DNA of 64,000 nt from Methanoculleus methanifontis. Its GTDB lineage: Archaea > Halobacteriota > Methanomicrobia > Methanomicrobiales > Methanoculleaceae. The translations under genes were made by a program, and so were the position numbers. Every line of letters begins with the position of its first letter. The stretch's first letter is position 1. The notes under the pieces are model-generated. The model was not told the origin of the DNA and searched no databases. It saw only the letters and a list, made by a program, of their open reading frames with translations. This document shows, piece after piece, positions 9,301 through 16,307 of this stretch. The stretch is taken from NCBI RefSeq assembly GCF_030464365.1, contig NZ_VCYI01000010.1:55905-119904 (forward strand), read 5' to 3'.

Positions 9301-9870
9301 TTTGGCAAGCTCCTTCCAGTCATCCCGGAGGTAGTAAAACTGCACCTTCTCCTGGACGCCGTCGGGCGACCATTGCATCGAGGCGAGCACGTTTGCAGCC
9401 TCTCTCCGCACCGAGTGGTTGCCATCACGGAGCGCTCTTGTGAGATGCGGGATTGCTTTCCTGCCCATCCCCTGAAGGGCGATCACCGTAGCACGCCGGA
9501 TTGCCGGCTGTTCGTGGCGCAGCGCGGGCAGCAGCGCTTCAAACATCGCGTCGTCCGTCTCCACGATTGCGTGGGCGATGGCTGCCTGCAGGTCGGGGCC
9601 GGCCCGGAGGATCAGGGCGAGAACCAGCGGGATAGAAGGAGTGCCGATTGAAACGAGAGATCTGGTTATCCGGTCTCGTGACGCGGGACGAGCATTCTCG
9701 AGCGTCTTGAGAATCTCGGGGATGGCAGGAACCCCGAGGGCGGCGAGGGCCCGCGCTGCATCGGCACGGTTGCCAGGATCTTCACTGTTCAGAACCGCAA
9801 CCAGACCGGGATAATCCTTCGCCTGCCGTAATCCGTCGATGCTTGTCCGGAATTTATCAAAGAATGCCAT
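6370..9870 (-). CDS. Giant HEAT-repeat (PBS-lyase-like) scaffold protein
   Basis: The largest gene here, 1166 residues, built almost wholly of about 31-residue HEAT/PBS-lyase repeats of the form DxxxxVRxAAAxALGxIGDxxAVxPLIxAL. Three repeat blocks are visible, at about residues 20-370, 545-800 and 830-1160. A Pro/Glu/Lys-rich linker (KKPKEPEQPIEQTPKEPEPA) separates the first two blocks, and a short basic segment (RTRKKKKRKVRLED) lies before the third. Such alpha-solenoids are protein-binding scaffolds; relatives with EZ-HEAT repeats act in chromophore attachment or complex assembly. There is no signal peptide or membrane segment. A ribosome site AGGA precedes the ATG. It is a single gene, and its partner is unknown. 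Confidence 0.85.
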   Translation of the reverse strand: MAFFDKFRTSIDGLRQAKDYPGLVAVLNSEDPGNRADAARALAALGVPAIPEILKTLENARPASRDRITRSLVSIGTPSIPLVLALILRAGPDLQAAIAHAIVETDDAMFEALLPALRHEQPAIRRATVIALQGMGRKAIPHLTRALRDGNHSVRREAANVLASMQWSPDGVQEKVQFYYLRDDWKELAKLQGAAVPTLLRALASEDPRIRSESARTLGKIRDSRVVPPLIKAVKDPQLDVRIRAIEALGEVGDDRAKPPLINALNNPHHLVRMEAAWALGKLGWVPQSDLQRAEYLIASEQWNELVRMGKPAILPLIRALGVEYSGVRTGASEALRQLGQPALSALKTEASLKDPARKQRALTALKYIRKCQEEVLQTQPAQEDSSRYEQELKEGLAIQKRFEKQFGRPSYAPGKRVKKTSPPAQDKKPKEPEQPIEQTPKEPEPAVSLSDLIQESRQAEAAWAQAKARWKADMSAAPGGAIPLDQLIPIEFEQEIVETGEAEQKESFTYQPEKEDREPQELEIPQISEDTVKLPESPEPLPEKTPLEQYLEALRSSDASVRAAAVAALHGMGKEAIRYLVEALSDSHYGVRIAAAEALGEIGDPDAVEALVQALGDAREDVRIAVASALGRIGDRRAVGPLIHLFRDRYHGVRVAAADAVAEFGRGVLRELEEALNNPLPVVRVTAAKAIGLIGATESIPLLITHLGDAAPDVRWSVARALGDFGAMAIEPLSHVLRTGSKEMRLAAIDALWETPDERAGDVLRYALDDDEEEVRAKAAAALRKRQVIDVWRRTLGSQVEEEERTRKKKKRKVRLEDTEIFEQSGKQDIGTLISALKDKEWNTQLGAATRLIMMGRPAVDGLIHALRGEDPDIQAAAASILGDMRETAVTPLMDALNDDDRFVRLVAARNLGRIGNKRAVEALIGSLHQEPDTEVRATVAEALGYMGIKQAIKPLTLALQDRDEEVKIAAARSLGYIGDLSALEPLVLALHDVDDRVRYAALEALKDPGDTIRRHLVGALRSGDETFRAGVAEALEAGGWKPETRAERTLYLMAQGRWAEVERVGAEAIPVLAETLSDPLIEVRANAVRAINRIGGEDAVAPLVRALKDDALVVRKRAEWALIHMGGAIIPALDLAHREEAQPEAREGLQRIIGDIRVKEAGKT

Positions 9871-10088
9871 TTCCTGCTGCCGATAGAATACGTTATCGGA
9901 AGTGTCTTTAGCCGGATCTCTGGTGATTCAAATTATATTCGTTATCTGTTACCAATAAATCTTCTATTTCGCATTTTGTGATGCACCGGGGTTGTAATCG
10001 AGAACGGTTTATCCCATCCGGGCTGTCCTGCATCCCGCTCCGTCCGATGCGAATCTTTATCGGTGGAAGGCCGGTATACGGGGACCCT

Positions 10089-11141
10089 ATGGTCAGGCTG
10101 GATATCACCCGATTGCCGGGTATCGTGCAGGAACTTGCGCCGGGTATGGAGGAACTCGTAGGCCGGATCTACTCCTGGTACGTCGAACCCGGACACCTGG
10201 CATTCCCCGACGCGATGCGCGAGTGGGTGCGGGAGAAATACGGGGATATCGAGACGCAGCAGATCGTGAGGGTGACCAATAACCAGACCGGCGCAAGTAC
10301 GCTCTTCAACTCCGTTCGGTCTCGCCGTCCGGTGCTGACGCCCCGTGCCGAGGAGACACGGGATCTCCGGGCGCTCTCAGCGGAGGGCCCGTTCGCAAAC
10401 CCCCTCGATGAGACGCCGGCCGACACGTTCGGGAGGATCGATGGCGATTACTGGGTCACGGCAAGCAACATCGCCAAGTACGATTACCTCCATGGTGTCA
10501 TCATCGCAAAGGAGAGCGACCCTTACGTCACCAGCGAACCGCAGGTCGCCGATATGATCAGCGTGGCTATCCGCTGGTGCCAGGATGCAAACCGCACGAA
10601 TCCCCGGGCGATCTATCCTTTTATCATCTGGAACTTCCTCTGGCGTGCGGGGGCGAGCGTCGTGCACAACCATGCCCAGGTGCTGCTCACCCACCAACCC
10701 TATGCCGCACCGGCACGGCTTGAGGAGGTTCGCGATGAGTACCGGTGCCGCTACGGGAGCGAGTACTACGACGACCTCTTCACCGTCCATATTGCCGTCG
10801 GCCTCGGGCTCGTCTACAGAGGCGCCCGTGTCATGGCGCACCTCACCCCGAAAAAGGAGCACGAGGTCGCGATCATCACGGAGTCGCCGCACGATATCGC
10901 TCCGGCTCTCGCAAAGGTGCTCGAGTGTTACCGCAACATCGGGGTGCAGAGTTACAACGCGGCGGTCTACATGCCCCCGCTCAGAGAGGAGGGGTATTAC
11001 GTCGCGTGGGTGGTCGACCGCGGCGACCTCCATTCCCGGACATCGGATATCGGGGGGATGGAACTCTATGCCGGGACTCCTATCGTCGCGTCCGACCCGT
11101 TCCGCCTGATGGAGCACCTTGCGGCTGCAATGCCGCCGTGA
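10089..11141 (+). CDS. GalT/HIT-superfamily nucleotidyltransferase-like protein
   Basis: About 350 residues with the signature of galactose-1-phosphate uridylyltransferase relatives. The key motif is VVHNHAQVLL at about residue 190 (HxHxQ, the catalytic histidine triad), preceded by NFLWRAGASV. Also seen are a family-like HPTPKKEHEV-type segment (HLTPKKEHEVAII) and the late YYVAWVVDR strand. Such enzymes move a nucleoside monophosphate between sugar phosphates, and the glycosyltransferase gene next door fits a sugar-nucleotide role. I chose this ATG because a TATA box (TTTATC, 10056-10061) lies 28-33 nt upstream. Longer starts at 10047 or 9978 would lie at or before the predicted transcript start. 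The exact substrate is not determinable. Confidence 0.7.
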   Translation: MVRLDITRLPGIVQELAPGMEELVGRIYSWYVEPGHLAFPDAMREWVREKYGDIETQQIVRVTNNQTGASTLFNSVRSRRPVLTPRAEETRDLRALSAEGPFANPLDETPADTFGRIDGDYWVTASNIAKYDYLHGVIIAKESDPYVTSEPQVADMISVAIRWCQDANRTNPRAIYPFIIWNFLWRAGASVVHNHAQVLLTHQPYAAPARLEEVRDEYRCRYGSEYYDDLFTVHIAVGLGLVYRGARVMAHLTPKKEHEVAIITESPHDIAPALAKVLECYRNIGVQSYNAAVYMPPLREEGYYVAWVVDRGDLHSRTSDIGGMELYAGTPIVASDPFRLMEHLAAAMPP

Positions 11142-11143
11142 CG

Positions 11144-12298
11144 TCAGCAGGGGATCGTGTCGTGCTTTGCGAGTTTCTTGTAGACGCCTCCCATCCGCTC
11201 GCCGACACGGCTCCACGGGAACTCTTTCTTCACTTTGTCGAGCCCCTCCCGGCCCATGGCGAGCGCTTTTTCGGGTGAGTCGGCCACCCGGGAGAGCCCC
11301 CGGGCGATCGAGTCCGGGTGCGGGAGCACCTTGACCCCGTCGGTTCCGTGCTCGATGTTCTCCGAGAGCCCGCCGACGTCGGAGGCGACGACGCACCGGC
11401 CGGCGCTCCACGCTTCGAGGAGCACAAGCCCGAACGGCTCGTTCCTGCTCGGGATGGCGACGATGTCGCTCGCGTTGAGGAGCGGCACGTAGTCTGCGTC
11501 GGAGAGCCGCCCGAGGAACCGGACGGGAAGCGTTCGGGCCCGGTTCTCGAGCCCCCGGCGCATCTGCCCATCGCCGATGAACGCGAATTGACCGTCGGCG
11601 TGCTCCCGGAGGAGGGCGGGCGCTGCGTCCACCAGCATGTCGGGCCCTTTCTGCCACGCAAGCCGCCCGACGAAGAGGATCAACGGGGATTCCGGGTCGA
11701 AGCCGTAGCGTCGTTTCACCGCTTCGGGATCGACGTCTGCCTGGTAGTGGTCCGGAACGATGCCGTTATGGACAACGTCGATCTTCCAGTCCGGGATCTC
11801 GTAGAGGCTCATGGCTTCCTGCCGGAGGGTCGAGGAGACCGCGGTGATATGCTTTGCAATCGATGCGCCGCAGTGTTCGATCCTGGTAATCTCCGTGAAA
11901 GGCCACCCGGTGCTGAGATTATTTCCGTTCCGACCGAATTCCGTCGAGTGGTAGGTGAAGACGGTCTCCCTGTCCCGGAGCCGCTGGAGTGCGTCGACCA
12001 CGTGCCAGTCGTGAAAATGGAGGAGATCGAACGACGGTGCGTCGAACTCGTGGAACCGGTCGAGCATCTTCCTGCTCATATCGGAGCAGTACCGGACGAT
12101 GTTCTCTCCCGACGGCCGGCAGTAGTGGTACCACACTCCGTTGATCTCGGCGTCCCTCCCTTCTCCCCGGGTGAAAAAATGCACCTCGTGGTTTTGTGCC
12201 AGCGTCTCGGCTAGATTTGTCGCTGCGTTCGCGAGCCCGCCGACCCGCTCTGCATACAACGACTCCCAGCAGAAAAATGCGATCTTTAGATTTTCCAT
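11144..12298 (-). CDS. GT4-family glycosyltransferase (glycogen-synthase-like)
   Basis: A 384-residue GT-B fold enzyme transferring sugar from a nucleotide donor. The N-terminal acceptor domain starts IAFFCWESLYAERVGGLANA with the glycine-rich GG loop, and FDLLHFHDWHVVDAL is the family's HDWH segment seen in glycogen synthases and trehalose-type GT4 enzymes. The donor domain has LFVGRLAWQKGPDMLV and ends with SRNEPFGLVLLEAWSAGR, the E-x7-E nucleotide-sugar motif. A ribosome site GAGG sits 6-9 nt before this ATG; an upstream extension of 13 codons is less likely. It converges with the GalT-like gene, stop to stop 2 nt apart, suggesting a shared carbohydrate role. Glycogen or another polysaccharide is plausible but unproven. 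Confidence 0.85.
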   Translation of the reverse strand: MENLKIAFFCWESLYAERVGGLANAATNLAETLAQNHEVHFFTRGEGRDAEINGVWYHYCRPSGENIVRYCSDMSRKMLDRFHEFDAPSFDLLHFHDWHVVDALQRLRDRETVFTYHSTEFGRNGNNLSTGWPFTEITRIEHCGASIAKHITAVSSTLRQEAMSLYEIPDWKIDVVHNGIVPDHYQADVDPEAVKRRYGFDPESPLILFVGRLAWQKGPDMLVDAAPALLREHADGQFAFIGDGQMRRGLENRARTLPVRFLGRLSDADYVPLLNASDIVAIPSRNEPFGLVLLEAWSAGRCVVASDVGGLSENIEHGTDGVKVLPHPDSIARGLSRVADSPEKALAMGREGLDKVKKEFPWSRVGERMGGVYKKLAKHDTIPC

Positions 12299-12490
12299 GG
12301 TATTCCTCATATCGGGCATATCGTTTCCGCCGACCACCGGGGCTTATGGCCCCTTCCGATACTTCAGGATCCGTATCGGACTGGCCGGCCTGCCGCCTGT
12401 GCGCTTCATATCGCCTCTGAGTTGATATATCTTTCCTGGATTCTCGAAAAACGTCCGAAATGAGGTTTTTCCGGGTTCCAACGCACCCGG

Positions 12491-12982
12491 TCAGGAAGAG
12501 AAGGATTCTTTCAGGCGCCGCTCGAGGCGGTGGCCGTGCGACCCCATCCAGTAGAGTTTGCGGCACATGGGGCACCACGAGAACTCTTTTCCCCGGGTCG
12601 ACCGGGGAGCGTAGCGTGCCTCCCGGATCTCCCGCTGGGTGGCCGGCCGAAGGCGCGTGTTGCAGAGCGAACAGCGGCTCATCCGGATCTCGGGCTCGAT
12701 CAGCCCGAGGTCGGTGATCTGCCGTATCTGGGCCATGATCTCTTCGGACGCGATGTAGATCGCCTGGTCACCGCCCCGCCGTGCGAGTTCGCGGTCGCGG
12801 GTCAAAAGGAGTCGGTCGTCCCGGACGGCGATCTCGAGGAGGAGGGTGTCTTCCCGGGCACTGCCGGGGGAGAGGCTGTTTGCGCTCATGGTGTCGTAGC
12901 CCATGAACCGGAGGTAGCGGGTGAGCGTCCCGAGCATCCGGTCGGTCAGGAACCTCTGCCGTTCACCGGATCTCCGAGACAT
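12491..12982 (-). CDS. Mut7-C family RNase-like protein with zinc ribbon
   Basis: A 163-residue protein of the Mut7-C family (PF01927), a PIN-like fold in many archaea presumed to be RNases. The N-terminal part carries the family start FLTDRMLGTLTRYLRFMGYD, then DRLLLTRDRELARR, with conserved acidic residues of the putative active site. The C-terminal part has two cysteine pairs, CSLCNTR and CPMCRKLYW, that would bind zinc. The start overlaps the 3' end of the upstream radical SAM gene by 20 nt, so coupled translation is likely. A later ATG (12937) would cut off the conserved FLTD segment and is less likely. Confidence 0.8.
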   Translation of the reverse strand: MSRRSGERQRFLTDRMLGTLTRYLRFMGYDTMSANSLSPGSAREDTLLLEIAVRDDRLLLTRDRELARRGGDQAIYIASEEIMAQIRQITDLGLIEPEIRMSRCSLCNTRLRPATQREIREARYAPRSTRGKEFSWCPMCRKLYWMGSHGHRLERRLKESFSS

Positions 12983-13976
12983 ACTCGATGCGCCCGCCGC
13001 ATTCGGTGCAGGTGTGTCCTTCAAGCCCCTGTATCCTGACGGCGTAGCCCGACCGCTCGATGACGGGGCTGCCGCAGGCGGGGCAGTAGGTGTTCTCGTA
13101 GGGGTGTCCTCCGACGTTGCCGAGATATGGGTAGTGAATCCCGAGTTCTTTTGCACGCTCGTAGATCTTCTCAAGAGCCCTGATCTCGGTCGGCCTCGCG
13201 TCGAGCATCTTATAGTCAGGGTGGAACCGGGTGAAGTGCATCGGGGTATCGGGGCCGAGGTTCTTGAGCACCCACCGGATAAGCGTCTCCATCTCTTCCA
13301 TCGAGTCGTTCTGCCCCGGGATGACCAGCGTGACCGTCTCGACGTGCATCCCGAGTTCTTTTGCAAGCGCGGTCGCGTCGAGGACCGGCTGCAGCCGCCC
13401 GCCGCAGACCTTCCGGTAGAAGGCATCGGAGAACGCTTTTATGTCGACGCGGAAGGCGTTGAGCGTTCCCGCGAGCTCGCGCAGCCCCTCTTCGGTGATG
13501 TAGCCGTTCGTGACGTAGACCGTCCCGAGATCTTTTTCTCGCGCTAGCGTCCCCATCGCGAGCGGGTACTCGTGCCAGATGGCGGGTTCGTTGTACGTCC
13601 AGGCGATGCTCGCACAGCCCGACCGGATCGCCCGTTCCACGCCCTGCTCCGGGCTGATATCCCTGAGCGCTTCCATTTCCAGCGTCTGCTGGGAGATGTG
13701 CCAGTTCTGGCAGTGTTCGCAGTGGAAGTTGCACCCGATGGTGCCGAGGGAGTAGGAGAGGGTTCCGGGCAGGAAGTGGTAGAGCGGCTTCTTCTCGATG
13801 GGGTCGACCGCTTCGGCGATGACCTTGCCGAAGGTGGCGGCGTAGAGCGTGCCGCCCCGGTTGATGCGGACGCCGCAGATTCCCTGTCTCCCCTCCTTGA
13901 TGGTGCACCGGTGAGCGCAGAGCGAGCAGCGGACGGTGTTGTCCTCCAGTTTCTGGTAGAGTCTCGCCTCGTGCAT
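12963..13976 (-). CDS. amrS: AmrS, AmmeMemoRadiSam-system radical SAM enzyme
   Basis: A 337-residue radical SAM protein of the three-gene AmmeMemoRadiSam set (AMMECR1, Memo-like and radical SAM), widespread in archaea; the biochemical role is unknown. The radical SAM cluster motif is CNFHCEHCQNWHISQ (about residues 82-96). An N-terminal cysteine cluster (CSLCAHRCTIKEGRQGICG) resembles pyruvate-formate-lyase-activating relatives, and two C-terminal pairs (CPACGSP, CTECGGR) suggest a zinc ribbon. FRVDIKAF and HFTRFHPDYKM are further family blocks. GGTGA lies a few bases before the ATG. The AMMECR1 and Memo partners are not in this window. Operon with the Mut7-C gene. Confidence 0.9.
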   Translation of the reverse strand: MHEARLYQKLEDNTVRCSLCAHRCTIKEGRQGICGVRINRGGTLYAATFGKVIAEAVDPIEKKPLYHFLPGTLSYSLGTIGCNFHCEHCQNWHISQQTLEMEALRDISPEQGVERAIRSGCASIAWTYNEPAIWHEYPLAMGTLAREKDLGTVYVTNGYITEEGLRELAGTLNAFRVDIKAFSDAFYRKVCGGRLQPVLDATALAKELGMHVETVTLVIPGQNDSMEEMETLIRWVLKNLGPDTPMHFTRFHPDYKMLDARPTEIRALEKIYERAKELGIHYPYLGNVGGHPYENTYCPACGSPVIERSGYAVRIQGLEGHTCTECGGRIEYVSEIR

Positions 13977-14020
13977 ACAATCACCGCGTGAGGGGAACCA
14001 TGATAGTTATTGCGGCCGTG

Positions 14021-14179
14021 CTACCGGTCACCCCGCTCCTCGTCTTCTTTGTCATCGTACTCGACAACCAGCGCTCCGGAGTAGCCGCAACGCTTGCAGC
14101 GGTAGATACAGCCCGTATACCCGCCGGTAACCGCCCAGACATCCGTAGAACCGCATACGGGGCAGTGCAGCCTCTTCAC
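14021..14179 (-). CDS. Tiny zinc-ribbon protein
   Basis: A 52-residue open frame starting at GTG. It reads (V)KRLHCPVCGSTDVW, then YRCKRCGYSGALVVEYDD and an acidic tail. The two CxxC knuckles (CPVCG, CKRCG) about 20 residues apart form a rubredoxin-like zinc ribbon, as in small archaeal transcription or translation factors. The hydrophobic strand after the second knuckle is conserved in such ribbons. It is divergent from pyrH, 41 nt apart, so the two promoters share the gap. No ATG is available in frame, so the start is less sure than the frame. Function unknown. Confidence 0.7.
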   Translation of the reverse strand: MKRLHCPVCGSTDVWAVTGGYTGCIYRCKRCGYSGALVVEYDDKEDEERGDR

Positions 14180-14220
14180 AACAGGTATATGAGTGATATT
14201 GGGGATAATAATAGGGTGGG

Positions 14221-14925
14221 ATGAAGAAGATCGTAATTTCTCTGGGTGGCTCGGTTCTGGTTCCTTCGCTTGAATCGAACAATATCAATCGATATGTATC
14301 TGTTCTGAAAAAAATGGCCGAAACGTGCCGGATTTTTATCGTCGTCGGCGGCGGCGGGGAGGCGCGCCGGTACATCGGGGTCGCCCGCGGTCTCGGCGCC
14401 GGGGAGGCGGCGGCGGACGAGCTCGGCATCATGGTGACCCGGCTGAACGCGCGTCTTCTCATCGCCGGGCTCGGGGATGCGGCCTATCCGCGCGTCGCGG
14501 AGAACTACACGGAGGCGCTGGAGTTCGCTCAGGCCGGCAAGGTCGTCGTCATGGGCGGCATCACGCCCGCGCAGACGACCGATGCGGTCTCTGCGGTCCT
14601 CGCCGAGAGCGTCGGCGCCGATCTCCTCATCAACGCGACGTCGGTGAACGGGATCTACAGCGCCGACCCGAAGAAGGATGCCGGTGCGGTGAGGCACGAG
14701 CGTCTCACGCCGCGTGAACTTCTCGATATCATCACGGGGAGCAGGATGGATGCGGGCGCGAACACGGTGCTCGATATCGTGGCCGGGAAGGTGATCGAGC
14801 GGTCGGGCATCCCGCTCCTGGTGCTCGACGGCCGCGACCCGGAGAACCTCTACCGCGCGATTGTGGAGGGCACGTTCGTCGGCACCGTCGTCTGCGAGGA
14901 GGGTGTGAGCCCCCTGCTCTCCTGA
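14221..14925 (+). CDS. pyrH: Uridylate (UMP) kinase, archaeal type
   Basis: PyrH phosphorylates UMP to UDP in pyrimidine nucleotide synthesis. The 234-residue protein has the amino-acid-kinase fold: KKIVISLGGSVLVPS (phosphate loop), IFIVVGGGGEARRYI, VVMGGITPAQTTDAVSAVLAE and the nucleotide site NATSVNGIYSADPKKD. The short archaeal form (about 225-235 residues) matches. GGGTGG lies directly before the ATG and an AT-rich box (ATAATAATAG) about 20 nt upstream, so the leader is very short. Divergent from the zinc-ribbon gene. Confidence 0.95.
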   Translation: MKKIVISLGGSVLVPSLESNNINRYVSVLKKMAETCRIFIVVGGGGEARRYIGVARGLGAGEAAADELGIMVTRLNARLLIAGLGDAAYPRVAENYTEALEFAQAGKVVVMGGITPAQTTDAVSAVLAESVGADLLINATSVNGIYSADPKKDAGAVRHERLTPRELLDIITGSRMDAGANTVLDIVAGKVIERSGIPLLVLDGRDPENLYRAIVEGTFVGTVVCEEGVSPLLS

Positions 14926-14980
14926 ACCTCTCCTTCATCGGCAACTATTTTTGTCTGGATTCCCAATGTATGAAGGTACA

Positions 14981-15055
14981 GGGGCAGTAGGGTAGCCTGG
15001 TCCATCCTAGAGCGTTTGGGACGCTTTGACGGCAGTTCGAATCTGCCCTGCCCCA
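14981..15055 (+). tRNA. tRNA-Pro (anticodon TGG)
   Basis: A 75-nt cloverleaf. The acceptor stem GGGGCAG pairs fully with CTGCCCC and is followed by discriminator A; the 3' CCA is not encoded. The T arm is GGCAG-TTCGAAT-CTGCC. The anticodon arm GAGCG-TTTGGGA-CGCTT places TGG at positions 34-36. The D arm includes the conserved AGCCTGGTCC loop. No intron. The endonuclease III gene begins 7 nt after the tRNA end, an unusually tight junction. Confidence 0.96.
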
Positions 15056-15061
15056 TCTATT

Positions 15062-15724
15062 ATGAACCGCACGGCCGCCTGCGCGATCTACCGGCGTCTT
15101 CTTCTCCAGTATCCCGTCGTCGACGGCAGGCGCCATTTTCTCGACTTCCATAACCCGTTTGAGACGCTGATTCTCACGATTCTCTCGGCGCAGACGACCG
15201 ACCGCGCCGTCAACGCCATCCGCGACGATCTCTTCTCCCGCTACCCGACGCCGGAGGCGCTCGCCCGCGCGGAGCCCGCGGAGGTGGAGCCGCTCATCAG
15301 GACGATCGGGTTCTATCGCGCGAAGGCGCGCCATGTTGTCGGGACGGCAAGGAAACTTGTCGCCGAGTTCGGCGGCGAGGTTCCGCGGACGATGGAGGAG
15401 CTTCAAACGCTGCCTGGTGTCGGGAGAAAGACGGCAAACATCGTCCTCTCCCACGCGTTCGAGATCAACGTCGGTATCGCGGTCGACACCCACGTCCGCC
15501 GGGTCTCGAAGAGGCTCGGGTTCACCGAGAGCACGAACCCCGAGATCATTGAGCGCGATCTTGTGGCCCTCTTCCCCGAGGAGGCCTGGCGTGACATCAA
15601 CTACCTCCTGATCCGCCACGGGCGCGCCGTCTGCACGGCAAAGAACCCGAAGCACGAGGTCTGTGTCGTCGCGGACCTCTGCCGGTATTACCGGGAGTTG
15701 GGGGAGAAAGGCGGGGAGAAATAG
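15062..15724 (+). CDS. nth: Endonuclease III, DNA glycosylase/AP lyase
   Basis: A base-excision repair enzyme for oxidised pyrimidines. The 220-residue protein has the HhH-GPD fold: LQTLPGVGRKTANIVL, with the helix-hairpin-helix and catalytic lysine (K of GRKTA), and GIAVDTHVRRVSKRLG, with the catalytic aspartate (VDTH). The C-terminal iron-sulfur loop reads CTAKNPKHEVCVVADLC. The bacterial form has four cysteines spaced C-x6-C-x2-C-x5-C; here the second position is His, leaving three Cys and one His as possible ligands. The ATG follows the tRNA by 7 nt, so transcript and translation start are probably uncoupled from the tRNA. Confidence 0.93.
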   Translation: MNRTAACAIYRRLLLQYPVVDGRRHFLDFHNPFETLILTILSAQTTDRAVNAIRDDLFSRYPTPEALARAEPAEVEPLIRTIGFYRAKARHVVGTARKLVAEFGGEVPRTMEELQTLPGVGRKTANIVLSHAFEINVGIAVDTHVRRVSKRLGFTESTNPEIIERDLVALFPEEAWRDINYLLIRHGRAVCTAKNPKHEVCVVADLCRYYRELGEKGGEK

Positions 15725-15801
15725 GCTGGATGGTGGCGAAGGTGGCGCAACTGATTGCATGGTCGATCCGTTGCGCTCTGAACAGTTGTTCCCCGCAACC
15801 C

Positions 15802-15829
15802 CGTAAATCCCATTTACGGATTTTTCAGG
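15802..15829 (+). repeat. Left arm of an inverted repeat flanking element R3
   Basis: CGTAAATCCC...TACGGATTTTTCAGG pairs imperfectly with 16191-16218 in reverse orientation; the last 15 bases (TACGGATTTTTCAGG) are an exact match. This suggests the R3 repeat arrived as, or inside, a unit with terminal inverted repeats. Confidence 0.6.
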
Positions 15830-15837
15830 TAAAACCC

Positions 15838-16092
15838 TTTGCCTTCTCCAGCGATGTCCCGTGGAGACACCGCCTATCGCCACGCACTGCCCGCCCCCCT
15901 GGGGGGCGGAACGATTTCCCCTTTGGGGAAGGAGTTTGAGCACCGTCAGGTGCGAGTGAGGAGCGCGAAGCGCGGGCGGTGGGGGTCACAGGTAGAGCCT
16001 TACGGGGCAGAGACAGGGGAGGGGGGCTGCACCCCCTCCCCGTCAGCCCCACCCCGCGTGGCGATATCCCCACGGTCCAGTGTACGGGATCT
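15838..16092 (+). repeat. Intergenic mini-hairpin repeat, copy R3
   Basis: This occupies most of the 583-base gap between the convergent nth and pit genes. Left end: TTCTCCAGCGATGTCCCGTG, then CTATCGCCACGCACTGCCCG. Core: GCACC-GTCA-GGTGC, GGAGCGCGAAGCGCGGGCGG, GGTAGAGCCTTACGGGGCAG, GACAGGGGAGGGGG. Right end: GGCGATATCCCCACGGTCCA. This is a short copy with few hairpin modules. Outside it, the gap holds only the flanking inverted repeats and AT-richer DNA without a gene. Confidence 0.75.
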
Positions 16093-16190
16093 CTCATGAT
16101 TCGTATTCGTGTTTGAGACGTCACCGGATTCGAATCGTGAGATTCGCTAGAACTGAAACGGAAGCACTGCCGGTTACAAGTCGCCCAGCC

Positions 16191-16218
16191 CCTGAAAAAT
16201 CCGTAGACGGGATTATGC
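16191..16218 (-). repeat. Right arm of an inverted repeat flanking element R3
   Basis: CCTGAAAAATCCGTA...GGGATTATGCA is the reverse complement, with a few mismatches, of 15802-15829. See the left arm for interpretation. Confidence 0.6.
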
Positions 16219-16307
16219 ACTGTTGGATTTACAGGATTATGTGAACCTGTCAGACTTCGTCACGCGATAAAAGGGAGCACGGGCGACCGGGCAGAGAACC
16301 GGTTTAT

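Noticed and set aside
10377..11657. A 426-codon minus-strand frame over the GalT-like gene
   Set aside because: Arginine-rich, out of phase with the conserved proteins on both strands; typical shadow frame.
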